In this document: positions 20,970-35,000 of the stretch, in pieces
Position numbering within the stretch: the first letter of the stretch is position 1
Layout of the letters: every line of letters starts with the position of its first letter
NCBI GenBank assembly: GCA_973895155.1
Contig: OZ316891.1
Span: 1-64,000 of the forward strand
Direction: 5' to 3'
Origin: Marsupella aquatica
Lineage: Eukaryota; Marchantiophyta
DNA: 64,000 nucleotides
The notes under the pieces: generated by a model
What the model saw: the letters and a program-made list of their open reading frames with translations, nothing else
What the model was told of the DNA's origin: nothing
The model's database searches: none
Made by a program: the position numbers and the translations under genes

Positions 20970-22474
20970 ACTCAATTCTTCTGCCTTTGTGGTATTCTGA
21001 GCGTGTTGCTTCTCTGCTTCCTTCCGGACAGTTGTCACTTCCTCTATCAGCAAAGTAATCCTTGCCTCTTTTTCTTGGGACTTCATCTCCTGCTCATGCA
21101 ACATTTGTTCTCGTATCTCCACCTTCTCATTGAGGAGTCTCACCATCTCCTTGTTTTCCTTCAGCAAACTCTCCAACTTCTCAATCCTCTCTTGGAGCTT
21201 AAGGTTGGTGTTGGCGCTTCTGAACAGATCTTCTTCCTGCTGCTTTGCCTTTTCTCTCTCTCTTACCCCAGTTTCTGCTTCGAGTGCACAAATGTGGGCC
21301 AACCCACACACTTCCTTGGCTTGATGTAACCACAAACGCTTGTCACTTCCTACAGGGAAGGGTCGATTAATAAACTTCATCCTCTGCTCAAAGGAGGTGA
21401 GCTCAGACAGAACAACATTTGATAACAACTCTGTCAACACTGGTTGATGGTATACATAATCAGATTGGGCAGTGGATGTCACAACTTCTTCTTCCTCTTC
21501 GACCGGGATTATCACTCTCCTTTTCTTTCTTTTCAAGGACTTAACACACGCATTCCCCTTTATCCTCAATGTACGTAATCCTTGTGCGCCTTCTTCATCA
21601 GAATTGTCCACTTCATCTGCACTGCTTGAGACCAGGCCTAAGACCAGGGATCCTTTGGGGCATAGAGTCTCGGATTATCTTCTTCCCCATCCTCGCTCTC
21701 CGACTCCTCCTTTTCTTCTTCCTCCTGGTTTGCCTCCTCTCGCTCCTCTGAATCGCTGTCCTGCAAGGAGATTATTGTGACCGCGGTTGTGATCCTATCG
21801 GCAGTGAGGGCGTGGTCCATCACTACGCTTAATACATATGCACAAATTGACGGAAACAATGGTAGCCCCTTCCTGGTTATAACACTTGCAAGGTTGCGCT
21901 TCCATATCAGCAATGGGTGAAGAGTTCCATCTAATACTCTCTTGGCAACTGATAGTTGCTCTGGCGTTACATAATGGTACCCACTCTTGAGGATTACCCA
22001 TTTAGTAAAGAACTCCACATACTTGCGGACCTCTTGGTTTGTCATAACGCCATATTGGACCTTCTTCTCATGCTGGAGCTCTCCTCCTTGTTTTAGGAAG
22101 GCACTCATCTCTCTTCCCGTAAGTGCCTCAATTGGATAGTCAGCTGGTAGGCTGTCTGGGGCAAAAATCCCAAACAAAGTCGCTAATTCCTTGTTGGGGA
22201 TGTGGTAGGCTTGTGCTCTGTATGTGATAAACACTCCAGTATCTGCAAAATTGACATCCACAATATCTTTGTAAAGCTGACAAGCACGATCAATTGATAC
22301 AAACCTATCAATTCGGACAAGCCCATAGCATCGAGCCCTTTCAAATATCTCTCTGTATTCTTCAATGAAGGCCACCTCAGAGATTGAGTTCCTCAATCTT
22401 TCTTCTGGAGTTGATCGAGGTTGTTTATTTTTGGCTGGAGGGACCTCTACTCGGGTTTGATTTGGAGATGTCAT
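20823..22474 (-). pseudogene. Transposon-associated-type domain plus coiled-coil gene, frameshifted and 3'-truncated
   Basis: A 278-codon frame starting at ATG 22474 encodes a globular domain (with AQAYHIPNKELATLFGIF near residue 95) and ends in an acidic EEREEANQEEEEKEE tail. A second frame, open across 20823 to about 21660, carries another acidic segment (SSSADEVDNSDEEG), a basic KSLKRKKRR stretch (possible nuclear signal) and a coiled coil of about 110 residues. The two frames overlap near 21640-21660 with compatible composition, so a one-base frameshift or a tiny intron probably separates parts of one gene. The last residues come from repeat E2, so the original C terminus is lost. The layout, globular domain then coiled coil, matches the other genes of this type in the window. 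No enzymatic motif is visible. Confidence 0.5.
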
Positions 22475-22510
22475 TGTGAAATCTTTACAAATGAAGGTAG
22501 TTCAGTCAAC

Positions 22511-22882
22511 TTATCCACTTCGCAAACATTCGGAACATCCTTCCTTCCTAAAGATTTCAATGGGGCGCTCGCACTGTGAAAACTCTAATATACTTGGCAA
22601 ACATGTTGGTCTCATAGATTGAAGTGGTTTCAACGATGGCATGGTCAATTGAATAGCGGACGGTGGTCTTAGTGTCTTAGTGCCTTTCCTTTTATGGTGT
22701 TTGAATCCTCGTCCTCCTACGACTTGGAGCAATAGCTTCCCTCGTTCCACTTCCTTCTGTATCCAAACAATGATGACTCTTCTTCTCTTGAATGGAGACT
22801 GAGGGTACAATCCCTCTTGTGATGATATTCGCTTGAATGGAGAGGGTACAATCCTGACACTGTTCATTTTCTTGTCGGCCAC
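22511..22882 (-). other. Possible upstream exon of the 20.8-22.5 kb gene
   Basis: A 123-codon minus-strand frame begins with GTG, not ATG. It repeats the peptide SPFKR twice and is rich in K and R. It lies 36 bp upstream of the ATG at 22474. It could be a 5' exon or untranslated leader. No domain is recognised. Confidence 0.2.
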
Positions 22883-25720
22883 CCTTTTGTCCTATATCTC
22901 ATGAAGTTGGGTACACCCCACACAACATACAAACCGTTAAAAGTTTCTGACAATTAACTTAGTTGTACTTAGACAATACTTTAATATATAAATCATGACT
23001 TGTTAATCATTAATTATGCTTTATTATCTCTCTTTGCAACACTATTAGGGGGTCACACATTACACACAACTTATAAAAAAGGAGATTGAACTAAAAAAGA
23101 ACAAACTATATGACCAAAGGATAGACTCTCAATCTAGGGGATCTTTCCGCAAGCCACCTAATCTAGAATAGTTTTCATTACTTAGATAGTTTGCACTACT
23201 ATATATTATTCACAACTATATTATATCTCAAATATATGTTTCTTGAAGAAGTGTGTTATAATTCCACTCCTCTCAATTAGTTGTTTATTTTAATATATGT
23301 ACTAGAAAGCTTAATTTCTACTCAATTAGTAGTTTAATGTATGCTAGTAGAACATTATGGACCATATTAGACTCTCAAAACTCAAGCTAAAAGCCCTTAT
23401 TTTCCTGGTCATATATTATGCAGAAGATTGCAAAAATCACATCACTTTGGATGAGGTAATTAATTTCTCCTATATTTTCACTAAAATTTGTAAAATTATC
23501 TTATCATAACAATCTACGATACCATCAAAATTTTGACCATAAATAATAGCCTTTGATAACTTGAGTTAGAGTTAATATTACATACATTAATTATACTCAA
23601 ACAAGGCCTAAAAAATGTAACTAGGGGGCCCACGAACTAATTCCAAATACTCTTTTAGCTCCAATGCACTATCTTTAAAATTTGAAATATTATGGTATCT
23701 CCTCAAAACAACAAGCTGTAAGACTCTAATGCATATACTGAAATCTCTTGTTAGACTCTATTAGGGCATCAAAGCCCAGCCGTAACTCAGTTATAGCTTA
23801 GGACATAAATCACTTTTATGGCCTGGAAGTAACTTCTTATGGGGTACCTACAAAGGTGCCCCGCAAGTCTCATACATCATAAAGTTTTATGTCCGTAGGG
23901 TGAAGACCATATGTTTTAAGAGAAGTCGCCCCAACACTAGTCACTAGTGCAAAGCCTGCCCGGCACAAGTGGCCCCTACGATGATCCCAGTGATGGAATG
24001 AGGGGTGAACTGAGTGTATTTTCCCCACTCACGAATTTGGGCAGCTCCTCTGAAATTCTTGATGAAATCCATCTGGGCATCACACTTAGGTCCACATTCA
24101 TCAATATCGTTGTTGTTTGTCCTGAATTCGTAGTCAATGCACTATTGGGGTGAGGAAGAGATTCCCTCCAATCTTATTTAATGATGAGAGCCGCATAGGT
24201 GACGGTGAGCAAGCTCACTGACATGGCTGCTACGTCGAGCTGTGAATTGTGGTGATGGATGGTTGTCTCCCAAAATTGTTCTACAGGCACTCTCGAGCAA
24301 GGAATTCTTCTAATTGTTTGCTACTTGTTATGCCATATTACATGAATTTAGTTTTGACAAAGAACAAACAGTTCTGAAACCGAGATTCTACGGGGAATAG
24401 AAATTGTTTGCTCTTGGATGTCCTTTGCTCATTTTAACAGACTTTCAAACAATGGATTTGATTTTAGAAGTATGTTGGTGACAAATCCCCACATGTAACA
24501 ATCTATTGCACATCACATGAAACTAAAATGCTAATCTCTGTGCAAGCGCAATTGAACAACTACTGTTTTTTACTCATCTCTACTTCAATGTTGGTGTCTC
24601 TATTAGCTTTGAGTGCTTAATTTCAGAGTCTCTCTTAGCTTTGAGTGCAGAATTGTGACTACGCCTGTCGAAATAGTTTCGAGGCGCTCAATTGTCTCAG
24701 AAGTTATTAAATTCCTAGGTTCAACACAGTGGCAAAAGTTACGACGATGCGCCGTCCAAATTTCTGCTGTTCTGATTCTGGCCAACGCTTTCTATTCTGG
24801 ATTTGATTGCCACTACATTTACTTTGTTGCTAAGACCAAAAATCTCTCTTGAAGACTCATTGACAGCCTACGATGGTGATGACACCTGCAACTTTGTCAC
24901 CATCCTTAAGATTCTTTTCTACCCCATAACTAGTTCTTACAGGACGTGTCAAAGTACCTGATCAACTTCTGCCCTTAAAATTCCCGTAACTTTGTTTTAC
25001 GGCTATTTGAAAGAGGGACTGACAGTGGACAGGGCTTATGGCTGTGTTTTGACACGCCCTATTGGCACTCTTGTTTGGTACTCTCATCCGAAGAGATCTA
25101 GTACAAAAGTTTATGGCTTTCTATGTCACTTCCCGATCAAATTTGTTCATTGCTCTGACTTGCATCGTTCAATTTAAACTGTGTATTCAACTTAACTGAA
25201 CATCAGGACATGGAACACATTATTTACAATAATTATGCACAAGCACACAACCAAGAATGTGTGTCCAGACCAACTTATAACACTAAGTTCTCTCAAAGAT
25301 CAGCCAAAAATCTTCAAATGAATGTAATTAATCTCCAAAATGTAGTTCAATAGCTCTCCTCTAGACTAACAAGCCCTTTCTTAATCTTGGCCAGTTGGAC
25401 CTCTCTCTCTCAGTCTCTCTCTCTCTCTTGGACGAAGCCATTGTCGACAACTTAACTAGAAGGAAGAGATTTTTGTCCACTTATCAGTCATTTGCAAGCC
25501 AATCTCTTCATCACTAACGATGAAGGTAGGGATTTTCTGATTGCTCAATGAATGAATGAGGGGGTCTCAACCTTCCTTTGACCCTAAATGCATGCTCCCT
25601 TCCTCCTCTTCCACAAACTTTGCTTTCATCTCCCTCATCCATCCGTACTTGCACGACCATGAGAAATTTCACTCCTTGGTGGCATTCACTCATTCGAGGC
25701 TTGACACAGGGTATGGTCCT
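22883..25720. other. AT-rich intergenic region
   Basis: No supported gene. The DNA is AT-rich with scattered stops. A CT-rich microsatellite lies at about 25393-25427. I see no repeats shared with the rest of the window. Confidence 0.5.
25393..25427 (+). repeat. CT microsatellite
   Basis: An interrupted (CT)n run of about 35 bp. Confidence 0.8.
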
Positions 25721-28700
25721 TTAATCCTTTAAATCTTTTGTTTGAAGGTTTTGCCACTTGTCTTTCAGATCAATCTGTGTCAAAGTCAATAAAACATGAT
25801 AGATGAGCATGCAATTTGTCTTGTGTGCAAGGGTAAATACAGTAATACAAAAAGCAGGATATAACCATAGAAGACTTACTTCAGACCGGTCAATGAAGTG
25901 TGCACCCTCGGCAGCAAGAATTCGACTCCACTTGCCTGGTCCAAACCTGAAATTAACCTTGGCTTAGAAAACCTCTTGTTCTTAGAGAAAAACACCAATT
26001 AATACCAGCTAGGTAAGATATTACGTCAATGCATTTTGATTGATAAGTCATAGGTTCACTACTTGCCTGCGGACTGCCTGTTTGAGACAATTTGTTTCCT
26101 CTTTAGACCACCTTTTAGTTGCCCTACGAACACATATTAGACCATTGGGGCCTTCTTTCATGACTGCCCGGGTGATCAATTTGGAATTTTGTATTCCAAT
26201 ACAATCTTGATGCAGCCTCAACCTCTTAGATGACGGGCTGGACGTATCCTCCTTCCCTGTGCCCTGCAAAGACATCCAATTTGTAATACTCCAGCAAGGA
26301 TTGCAAACATTACAAAATACAGTACATCTTCCATACTGTACAAGATAGATGTTGTTGTCACCAATGATTAAAAACAAGAAGTTTCCTGCTGACCACCTCA
26401 CCTTGGCACTCGAAGTTGCTAGATTGCCCTCCTCTGCTTTGTCTTTGGATTGGAACGGGGTGATTAGGGACCGAGAAGGAGGATTTAGCAAATCTATAAT
26501 TCGTTTTCTCCCTAAGTTCTTCCCCATATCACAAATGCCTTTGTAATTCTCACTCTGTGGGGCTGGAAGCTCAACTAATCTCTGTTCTTCCGGATGAATT
26601 AGGTGTTGGACTTCATTTGATGATTGTTGCATTTTGCTAGTAGTAATTCCTCTGTTGAGCATATTAACCTATGTGCTCACCTCTGTCACAAAAAAAACAC
26701 CACATTAGAGACTTCAATTCTCCATCAACAGCACATACAAAGACCTAGGAGTCTGAAACTACTCTATACACTATCAATCTGAACTAATCAATGCTAGTTC
26801 TAGTGCAATTTTGGTCAAACTGTAAGACTACATATGAGTTGAACTATGACATTGGTGAGCACTACATACCATACACTGGTTGGGAGGATGCCTGCTTTGG
26901 CAACAATATAGGCGCCATGATCTGCTGGTTGGCCACCTCCAAAGGAGCTCCTTCATTCTCATCTATCAAATTCTCTTTACCTGTTCCAATCTCCACCCGC
27001 CTTTTTCTATAGTGATTCAATTTAGACTGCAAATACAACCATCCAATTAACGGAAATGATATTTCTCCACCACAATATGTATATTCACAATGACTTGCAG
27101 CAAACAACAAATCAGTCCCACCTTTTACCAAATCTGATAGCTAGTGAGAGAAGACAAGGCCCAAACATTGTTAAAACAATGCATCTGTCTCCTAGCCTGT
27201 GAGTGCGGGACAAAACCAATGGAAAAATCCCAAAATTTTTGTGCACCACTCCATCGAGCGGTGCAAATTAAACCAACTATTTAATAAGACATTTAAGAAA
27301 ACAATCCTTTGGAGGAGGAGGGGAAGGGAGAGAATCATGAGCTAAGTTACCCAAGGTTGATCCAAATAAATACTTGAAGCTCAACTCGGACTTCCTCGGC
27401 AACACTTTCATACTTGTCTTTCAAAGTATCCACATCCCTACGAACTGAGGCCAAGGTGGTCACCATCATTTCATTCCTCTGTAGGAGTAGCTCCAACTTG
27501 ACACCTATTGTGTTGTTTGCCTCTACTTGCATCCTCAAGTTGGTCAGTATTGTTTCGTTCCTCTCTGTCTGTAACTCCAAGGTGGTTGTCATCTTCTCAT
27601 TCCAGTCTCTCTGGCGCTCTTTCTCTATTTTCAACTCACCTACAACCTCCATCAAGCACAGGCATGATGTACAACAAGATCTGACTGTTTTTGAAGCTTC
27701 TGAAATGCTCAAGGGGAATACATTCTTTAGTGTGAATATGTCAGAGTGCTCCAGCAACTCCGTACCAGTTGTTGTCAACTCGATACCAAATTTTGTCTTC
27801 AATTTTCCCTGTTCTCTATCCTCTGTTCCAGGCGTTGCTTCCGCTTCGCCCAATGTCTTCCCTGATATTTCATGTTCTTTACCCCCCGACAGAGGTTTTG
27901 TCTCTTGAAGACTCAATGTCTTCATGGACGTTGCATGATCTTCATGGATTATCCCAACCTTTGTCACCATCTCATTGTCACAAGCTCGATTGAACAAAGA
28001 ACCATCTTGGTGTCCGTTCACAAAAGAACCATCTTGCTGACCTTGCGGCTCTGCTCCACTAGTTGAGAATAGCCCGAGAAGTCCTCCACTGCTACATGGA
28101 TCACCCTCATGCACACTAGAAACAACAGTTCCTTTGGCATGTCCTGACATTGCATCATCGTCGTTCACAATTTGCAGATGCATTGTGAGATGTTTTTGTC
28201 CTGTGCAGTTCTCCTCCATCCCGTGGTTTTCCACTCCATGATGCTCCACACCCACTTGAGTAGATGTTTTCCAATGGAATACTTGTGGCCTTGGCAAAGA
28301 CACAATTGAAGGGGACTTCTCACTCAACAGAATTTGCAGATGGGATCCAAAATTGTAAGTGCAAGTCATGTTACCTTTGGAGATTTGTTTCCGGGCTCTG
28401 CAGAGGAGGTCGATCAGTCTCCCGCCAAGATATTCTCCCCAATTCTTCCTACTACTTGTTTCTTCAACTTGCTTTATCTGGCACAAAGACACATCGGCCC
28501 TGCTCCCCTTAAAGTGAAGAGCCCCCAATTGAAACTCTAGCCTCTCTCTGATTAGGGAATCTTTGCAATATTGCAATGAGTAAGAACCATTGCTGTTCCT
28601 TTTAATCCCTGCGAATGACCTTGGATTATATCGAACTGCTTTTTGCTCAAATGGCTCCCCTGACCCTTGCAACTTGAATGTCTTCTTGATAGAATCCAAA

Positions 28701-28936
28701 CTCAAGTCTATTCTTCCCCCACAAACCCATGTTTCAGATTGTTCACTGTCAAAGTTCCGGATGAAATCTATCATGTCAGACTTAGAATGACTCTTAGTGT
28801 CCCAACGAACTCCCAAAACAAAATCTGCAAGCCCATTGTGTTGAAGATATTCTGAATGTCGCGCTTGACACAATGTCGTCACCACAAGTGGTGGGATAAA
28901 ATAGAATGTTGGCATCGCCATAGGCTTGGAAGACAT
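25721..28936 (-). CDS. Telobox-type Myb protein with N-terminal transposon-associated-type domain and coiled coil
   Basis: Six exons can be joined, giving about 765 residues: 28936-27374, 27026-26877, 26668-26402 (edges of exons 2/3 less certain), 26263-26067, 25946-25880 and 25774-25721. Frames match at every junction. Residues 1-210 are a globular domain with FVLGVRW and a GRIDLSLDSIKKTFKLQGSG segment, like the other N-terminal domains in this window. A low-complexity acidic middle and a coiled coil (about 430-520) follow. The C terminus is a single Myb/SANT domain: RWSKEE (W712), FGPGKW (W732) and the telobox signature IDLKDKWQNL (W755; usually VDLKDKWRN). In plants this class of Myb domain binds double-stranded telomeric repeats, so a nuclear, telomere-sequence-binding role is inferred. 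Exon 4 ends in a GC donor (AG/GCAAGT). The start is ATG 28936. No lesions are seen. Expression is untested. Confidence 0.75.
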
Positions 28937-30702
28937 CGTTGTCCCTTCTTCCCACTAGTAGGCATGTACACCAAACCTCTGGTGGCACACTATCTTGGTT
29001 TGATATCAGTTTGATATGTAGACAAATGTCATGCTAGACTGTGGTGACAATGAGAATGGTCGTGCTCCCCAGGTTCTTACAATAGTCTACGAGCCCATTA
29101 CAATAGTGTCAATAACACCAAGTAATTAACATTCATCACCAAGAATGCTAAAAATGCATTTGAGTCAGGATATTCGGGTGCTATGGTGATTGGCGCGAAT
29201 GAAATCCGCCACTTCCCCGGGAAAATTCACAATGTCTATGCACACATGAACCCACTGTCCCTACTTGTCAACCTTGGGTTCAACTAGAAAGAATTGTAGG
29301 GAACTAGATCCAGAGGCACATAGACATGTACAGTAATAAATCTGGTGTACAGTGTCAATAACACCAAGTAATTAACATCCATTGCTCAAAATGCTAAAAT
29401 GCATTTGAGTCCAGATATCCGGTTACTATGGTGATAGGCACAAATGAAATCCACCACTTCGAGGAAGATCCACAAAGTATGCACGCAGGAACCCATGTAC
29501 TGTCCCTACCCATCAACCTTGGTTCAACTGAAAACATTGTAGGGGAACTAGATCTAGAGACACGTAGCTATGTTTTGCAATAAATCTAGTGTGATTCAAT
29601 CCGCACAATTATGTTTAACTATTCAATCTGTACAATTATGTTTAACTACAGTACAATATTCACGCTTATTCTATGATCCAAGCCGTCACCAAAGATTTGC
29701 TCTAGAGGGATAATAATGTGGATTCCTATGAATCACCTAACAAGAAGCGGGCACTAACTAAGTACAAGTGTCCCTAATTAAGGCTTCCATGCTTGAATTG
29801 GTCTTAGCCAATAGGAAGCAAGACCAAATTAACAATACTTTTTGTGTCCTCATGAATACATATATTCGAAGCTCTTAATCTACCACCAATGCTCTCTCCC
29901 CTTGCACCAGCCTAGGTACTTACATTCTTGAGGAGACCCATCTAGTGTGTCTAGAATGTTATACACAAGCCAAGGGAGAAGGAATTTTTTGCCCATTCCC
30001 TTTCTTTCAGTACACCTCTGTATGACATAAATTCCCATTGCGACATTTTCCTTTCTAGCATAGAGTGGGAGCCACACAAGGAGCCACGGCTCCACCCTTT
30101 CCCATTCTTTCAGTGTGCCTTTGGTGTAGAGCAGGAGCCAAATATTGGAACTGTGTAATCCTGCACACCTCTAAGCTTGAACTCAGGCAGGCTAATTTCA
30201 TAGTGTGTCGGATTGGGATATGACAAAAAGCTAAAATCTCAGCCCACAAGATGCAGGTAATTAAGATTCCTAGTTAGAGAACCCCTCCCTAACCCTAGTA
30301 CTTCCGGAATGACATACAAACGGGCATACAAAGGCCCAAAGGAAAATGAATTTTTTGCCTTTCCCAATCTTTCAGTTCTTTTAGTGCACCTTTAGCGTAG
30401 AGCAATCCAAAAGGATGAATAGGGCATGTCAAAGTGTTACAGTCCAAAAAAATAAATCAAAGTGTTGTGGGATTTGTATTTTGGTAGCCCATAGTGATTT
30501 TGTCTTGACTGTAATAGTGTTTTATGACCTGAGCAATAATTGAGTTACATCTATGCAGCTTTAACACTCCCTAATGGAATCTTGGAACTATGTAATCATG
30601 CACCTCAGAGCTTGAACTTAGGTGGGCTAACTTCATGGTATGTACCTTTAGTATAAGGCAAACAAATAAAATTCCAGCAGACAGGATCATCCTAATTCAC
30701 CA
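28937..30702. other. Intergenic region with a 246-bp tandem duplication
   Basis: No supported gene. A segment starting AGTGTCAATAACACCAAGTA at 29105 is repeated at 29351, so two diverged 246-bp units lie side by side (to about 29595). From 29990 to 30430 a motif with CTTTCAGT-GTGCCTTTGGTGTAGAGCA recurs loosely about three times. Confidence 0.6.
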
Positions 30703-31880
30703 TGTACAAATATTGAGGCGAGACCAAGGAAAGAACTGTACACTCCTTGGGACAAATCAATAGTAGATTTATGAAGGTGAGTACCTTAACATCAAAATCC
30801 CCCCTTTCTTCCCACCTAGTACATGTAAAATATTCATAAATCTAATGATAAAAATTACAACTTACAACTGCATTTCGGTACTCAGATCTGAAATGGTTCG
30901 TGTACTATTTGACCGGAATTATAATTTTTACTGAATTAGAATTAAAATCTTGAAAAACTTTATGTGGATTTGTTTGCTACAGTGTGGGAAGATCTAAAAA
31001 AATTGACACCATAAAATTGAAGTTTACACTTTATTGGATTCTTTATTATGAAATATTCTTGAACTTTTAGTTAGAAAAGTTCTTAAACTAAAGTCCTCAA
31101 GGTTTTGAAGGACACTGTTTTTGAATGGCTATCAAAGATGTCACCTTTTGGATGTGGTTACAATTATCCCTATTTTCATTGCTCCCCGTGTGAATGAGGG
31201 TACTCTTATCTCCTGAGGGTACCCTTGTGCTTGAGGGTACTCTTATCAGTGAGGGTACTCTTATCAGCGAGGGTACTCTTATCAATGGGTACGCTTATCA
31301 ATAATGGTACTTTGATCAATAAGGGTACCCTTATCAATGAGGATACTCTTATCTCCTGAGGGTACCCTTGCGTATGAGGGTACTCTTATCAATGAGGGTA
31401 CTCTTATATCAGCAAGAGTACTCTTATCAATGAGGATACTCTTATATCAGCAAGAGTACTCTTATCAATTAATGGGTACACTTATCAACAATGGTACTTT
31501 GATAATGAGGGTACCCTTATCAGTGAGGGTATTCTTATCTCCTAAGGGTACCCTTGTGTTGGGCCTTGTGCATGAGGGTACTCTTATTAATGAGGGTAAT
31601 TTTATTAGTCATAGCAAGCAACAAAGCAGGCAGGGAACCCCATGAAGGCGCCCCGCACCGGCAAAAGGACTCCGAACATACTGAAAAGACCCTAAACCTC
31701 ACTAGACCAACATTTTGGGTATTGCATGGACAAATACTAGCCGAAGTACATGCCTAAATTTACCTGCTCTGTATTAGTTCCCTAAACCAGGGGTGATTTT
31801 TTTCATCAAATCCATACATTGTATCCTAGTTTTTTTCACACATGATGTAAACCTACATAATGTGAAAGTGGGAGAGAAGA
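30703..31880 (+). repeat. Repeat unit R, partial copy 3
   Basis: Homologous to about 3946-5190 of R copy 1, from TGTACAAATATTGAGGCGAG to GTGAAAGTGGGAGAGAAG. It includes a GAGGGTACTCTTATC minisatellite (31194-31600). Both ends are internal to the full R unit, so it is a fragment. It borders the helicase/recombinase gene on its downstream side. Confidence 0.8.
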
Positions 31881-32055
31881 CTTATGATTTGATACAATCT
31901 TCATTTAACTATAGTACAATATTCACTAATCATCAGTATATATGGTAAGCTCCAATTCCTCCATATAGTATGTAGACAAAAATTGAAGCAATTGATGAAA
32001 TAATTAACAATTTCATTACACTTGATATTAATTACAGTGCTTCCTTACTTCTTCC

Positions 32056-35000
32056 TCACCAGTACTCAGGATATTTTGTTTTCACAATAGCAACAGCAAA
32101 CAAAACAAAGTTATTCACTACTTTCCCTGTACCTATCTGCATGAACCAAGTAGCAAGTTCTTCATCACTTTTCTCTCGAATTTCCGGAAATTCCTTGAAC
32201 AATTCTGTTTGTATCCGAGAAACCCTCCAGCCTTGCCACACAAAATGTCGAAGACGCTCGCCTGTTCTATCATTGCACTGATCACCATATGGTCCTTTAT
32301 GAATACACATTCCAGTGACAACTACAGTATGTTGAAAGTGACACTTAAAACAAGTCCATGCATTTTGAGGGAATGTGTTCTTGCAGGTCCGGGCCTGGTG
32401 AGATCCTAGACATCTAAAACACAATGACCGCAATATAGGACAGTTGACAGCATTGTGTACTTCTTGCTCCCTTGATTCAGGACACTGACAAATTAAGCAT
32501 TGACTTCCATCACCCGCAAAAGTTCTGATGATACGAAGATCCCTTTTATCACTCTCAAAAGATCGGCTGTGTGCCATAGCCCTTAGCCTTGCAACCACAG
32601 GCTCTGCTTCATGTACCCCTTGTATAATTGGGGTCATCGGCAAGGTGTTTCCTTGTCGTCTTGGCATGGGAGTGGCTGGGGGTTGCGTAGGAGTTTCATA
32701 TGTTGACTCATCCGAACCCCCTCTTCCTGGAATTCCCATTGAAGATGATGCTACCTCATGTGGTGGAATTGAGGCTGTTCTACAAGGAATGTCTTGTGTG
32801 AACACCTCAAAGTCAACTATGTCCACACCTGGGCTGCACATCACAGATGCTTGGGAACACAAGTCACACAAACTAGAGAATGGAATAAGATGACATACTT
32901 GAGGTTTTCCATCGACCTGGTCATGGAGCCCAAACCGACGACATGATGTCTTGTTCTCTATCCATTTGTGTGAAGCCGCTGTGGTTGAATCAATGCGTTC
33001 GGCCATCTTGCGATAAGCAAGGTTGGTCACCACATAACTCATCGCCGGGAGCCCATCACGTCCACCTCGTCCAGATTCTTGGTGGAAGTGTTCCAGAGAC
33101 CTGAAACTACCACGATGAATGACAAGCTTAACCCATTTATAATTGTATCCACTACTAATCACTCCGGTGGCCACCATGATCTTACAAGCACCTGACGTCC
33201 AAGAACTCAATGAAGCCCTCTTCACCGCTATGTCCAGATGCGCATGCACATACACACATGACATTTCTTTCCCTTGGAGGATTCTTGTAGTTGATTCCAC
33301 CTCCTCGCGGGTTAGACAAAATACTAGGGCCCTCTCTTCTGGCAAAGAATATGCTCTCCAATCACGCAGAAGACTCACTATTTCTTGATCCATCATGTTA
33401 TGGCCAACCTCAACAACGGCATACCTGATGTTGGGTCTCACAGTAGGACAACGAATCCACACCATCTCTGTAGCTAACATCCGCTCAATATCAACTTGAT
33501 TCTTGGGTGCTAGGGATGCAGTTAACCCTATGATTTGGCAATTAATTTCCATGAGGCCAACCAACTTTTTCATTGACGGTCGAAAGTCAGATAACATGAG
33601 GTGCACCTCGTCGTAGACAATGGAATGCAAGGAACCACTGCATTTCAACTGCTTTGCCAAGATAATGAATAGTTTGGATTCTGCAGCAATCTCCACAGCC
33701 ACAAAAATGATCGAAGGAGGTCTTGCCACTTCGACTGCACCATCCTTATACACAACACAACTAATATTTGCTTGTTTGCATTCCTCTACGTGGCCCTCTA
33801 CTAGGATAGTGAGTGGAACGATCACAATCACCGTCCTATTCTGTCCCATGGTGGAAGGTGCCATGAACACCAATGATTTTCCAGACCCAGTGGGTAGTAT
33901 GGCAACAAAGTCCACCACATTATCTATGGATAGAGCAACTGCTGTTGCTTGTTCCGACGATTTCCACTGTTGATGACCAAGCCTTCTTAAGGCTTGACAA
34001 GCTCCAGCAGTCCTATTGAGACAAACTTGTAGCAGGGGATCACTTTCTCCACTTGCCAATAATGTCTGATGGATGTTTGAGTGGAAAACTGTAAACCGCC
34101 TCCTTTTGGGAATTTGCCTCACCTCATATTCAACACCTCCAACGGGTCCCAAAAAGTCAAAAGGTGCAGTTGACATTACCTCGGGCCTCTGTGACCCACC
34201 GAGGCCAACCAACTTGTGCCACAATCGTGACACCAATACACACCCTCTTAAACTATGTCCATCCATGCCTCTAGGATCCTTTGTACTATGAGCATAGTGA
34301 TGGCCGACCGTAGCTGTTTCATGACCACCTGCTACATCCACAAGGTCTTCTTGTAAATGGGCCTTACAAGCTCCTATATTCTCACTCCAATGTGCTGCCA
34401 CATGCCGGTACTTTGCAATCCCAAATGGAATGCCACAGTGCTTTTGGAAAGCATCTAATACACTGGCAGAAAGGTCTGCTCCCGTCAGCCTCTTGTCCAT
34501 GGCCACAAACCAACAATCCAGGTACATTGCTGCAACTTCCGGACCCCACAAAATATTCGCCACGAAAGATTGTACTGGGCGAACTAGACATAACAATTTC
34601 ACAAATAGGTGGCTTTGATTGTCAGGAATGAACCGAGCAGTGAGGTTTATAGGTTTCCCAGCATTTGCACATTTTTGGTAGGATTGATAAACCATCAGCG
34701 TATCAGATAACCAAATGAATGCTCTATCCCCAGTGGCAGTGTTGCGAATCAATAGGCTCGAGTATTCTTCCCCTCTTGCAGGTAATCCAGAACAGAAATG
34801 CAGAAGTAGGTTCAATAGCCTCTGTAGCTTGGAACATGCAACCATCCACCTGTGGAGTGCAGGCATGTTCCAAATAACTCCATTTACATTGTCCACTCGT
34901 AGGATGAAATGTGCCATCATCATAGTATTACTGAACATGTGGTTCAATAGATCCTTTCCATGTTGTTGGAACTCTGGATTTTGGGCGTCTATGAGAAAAG

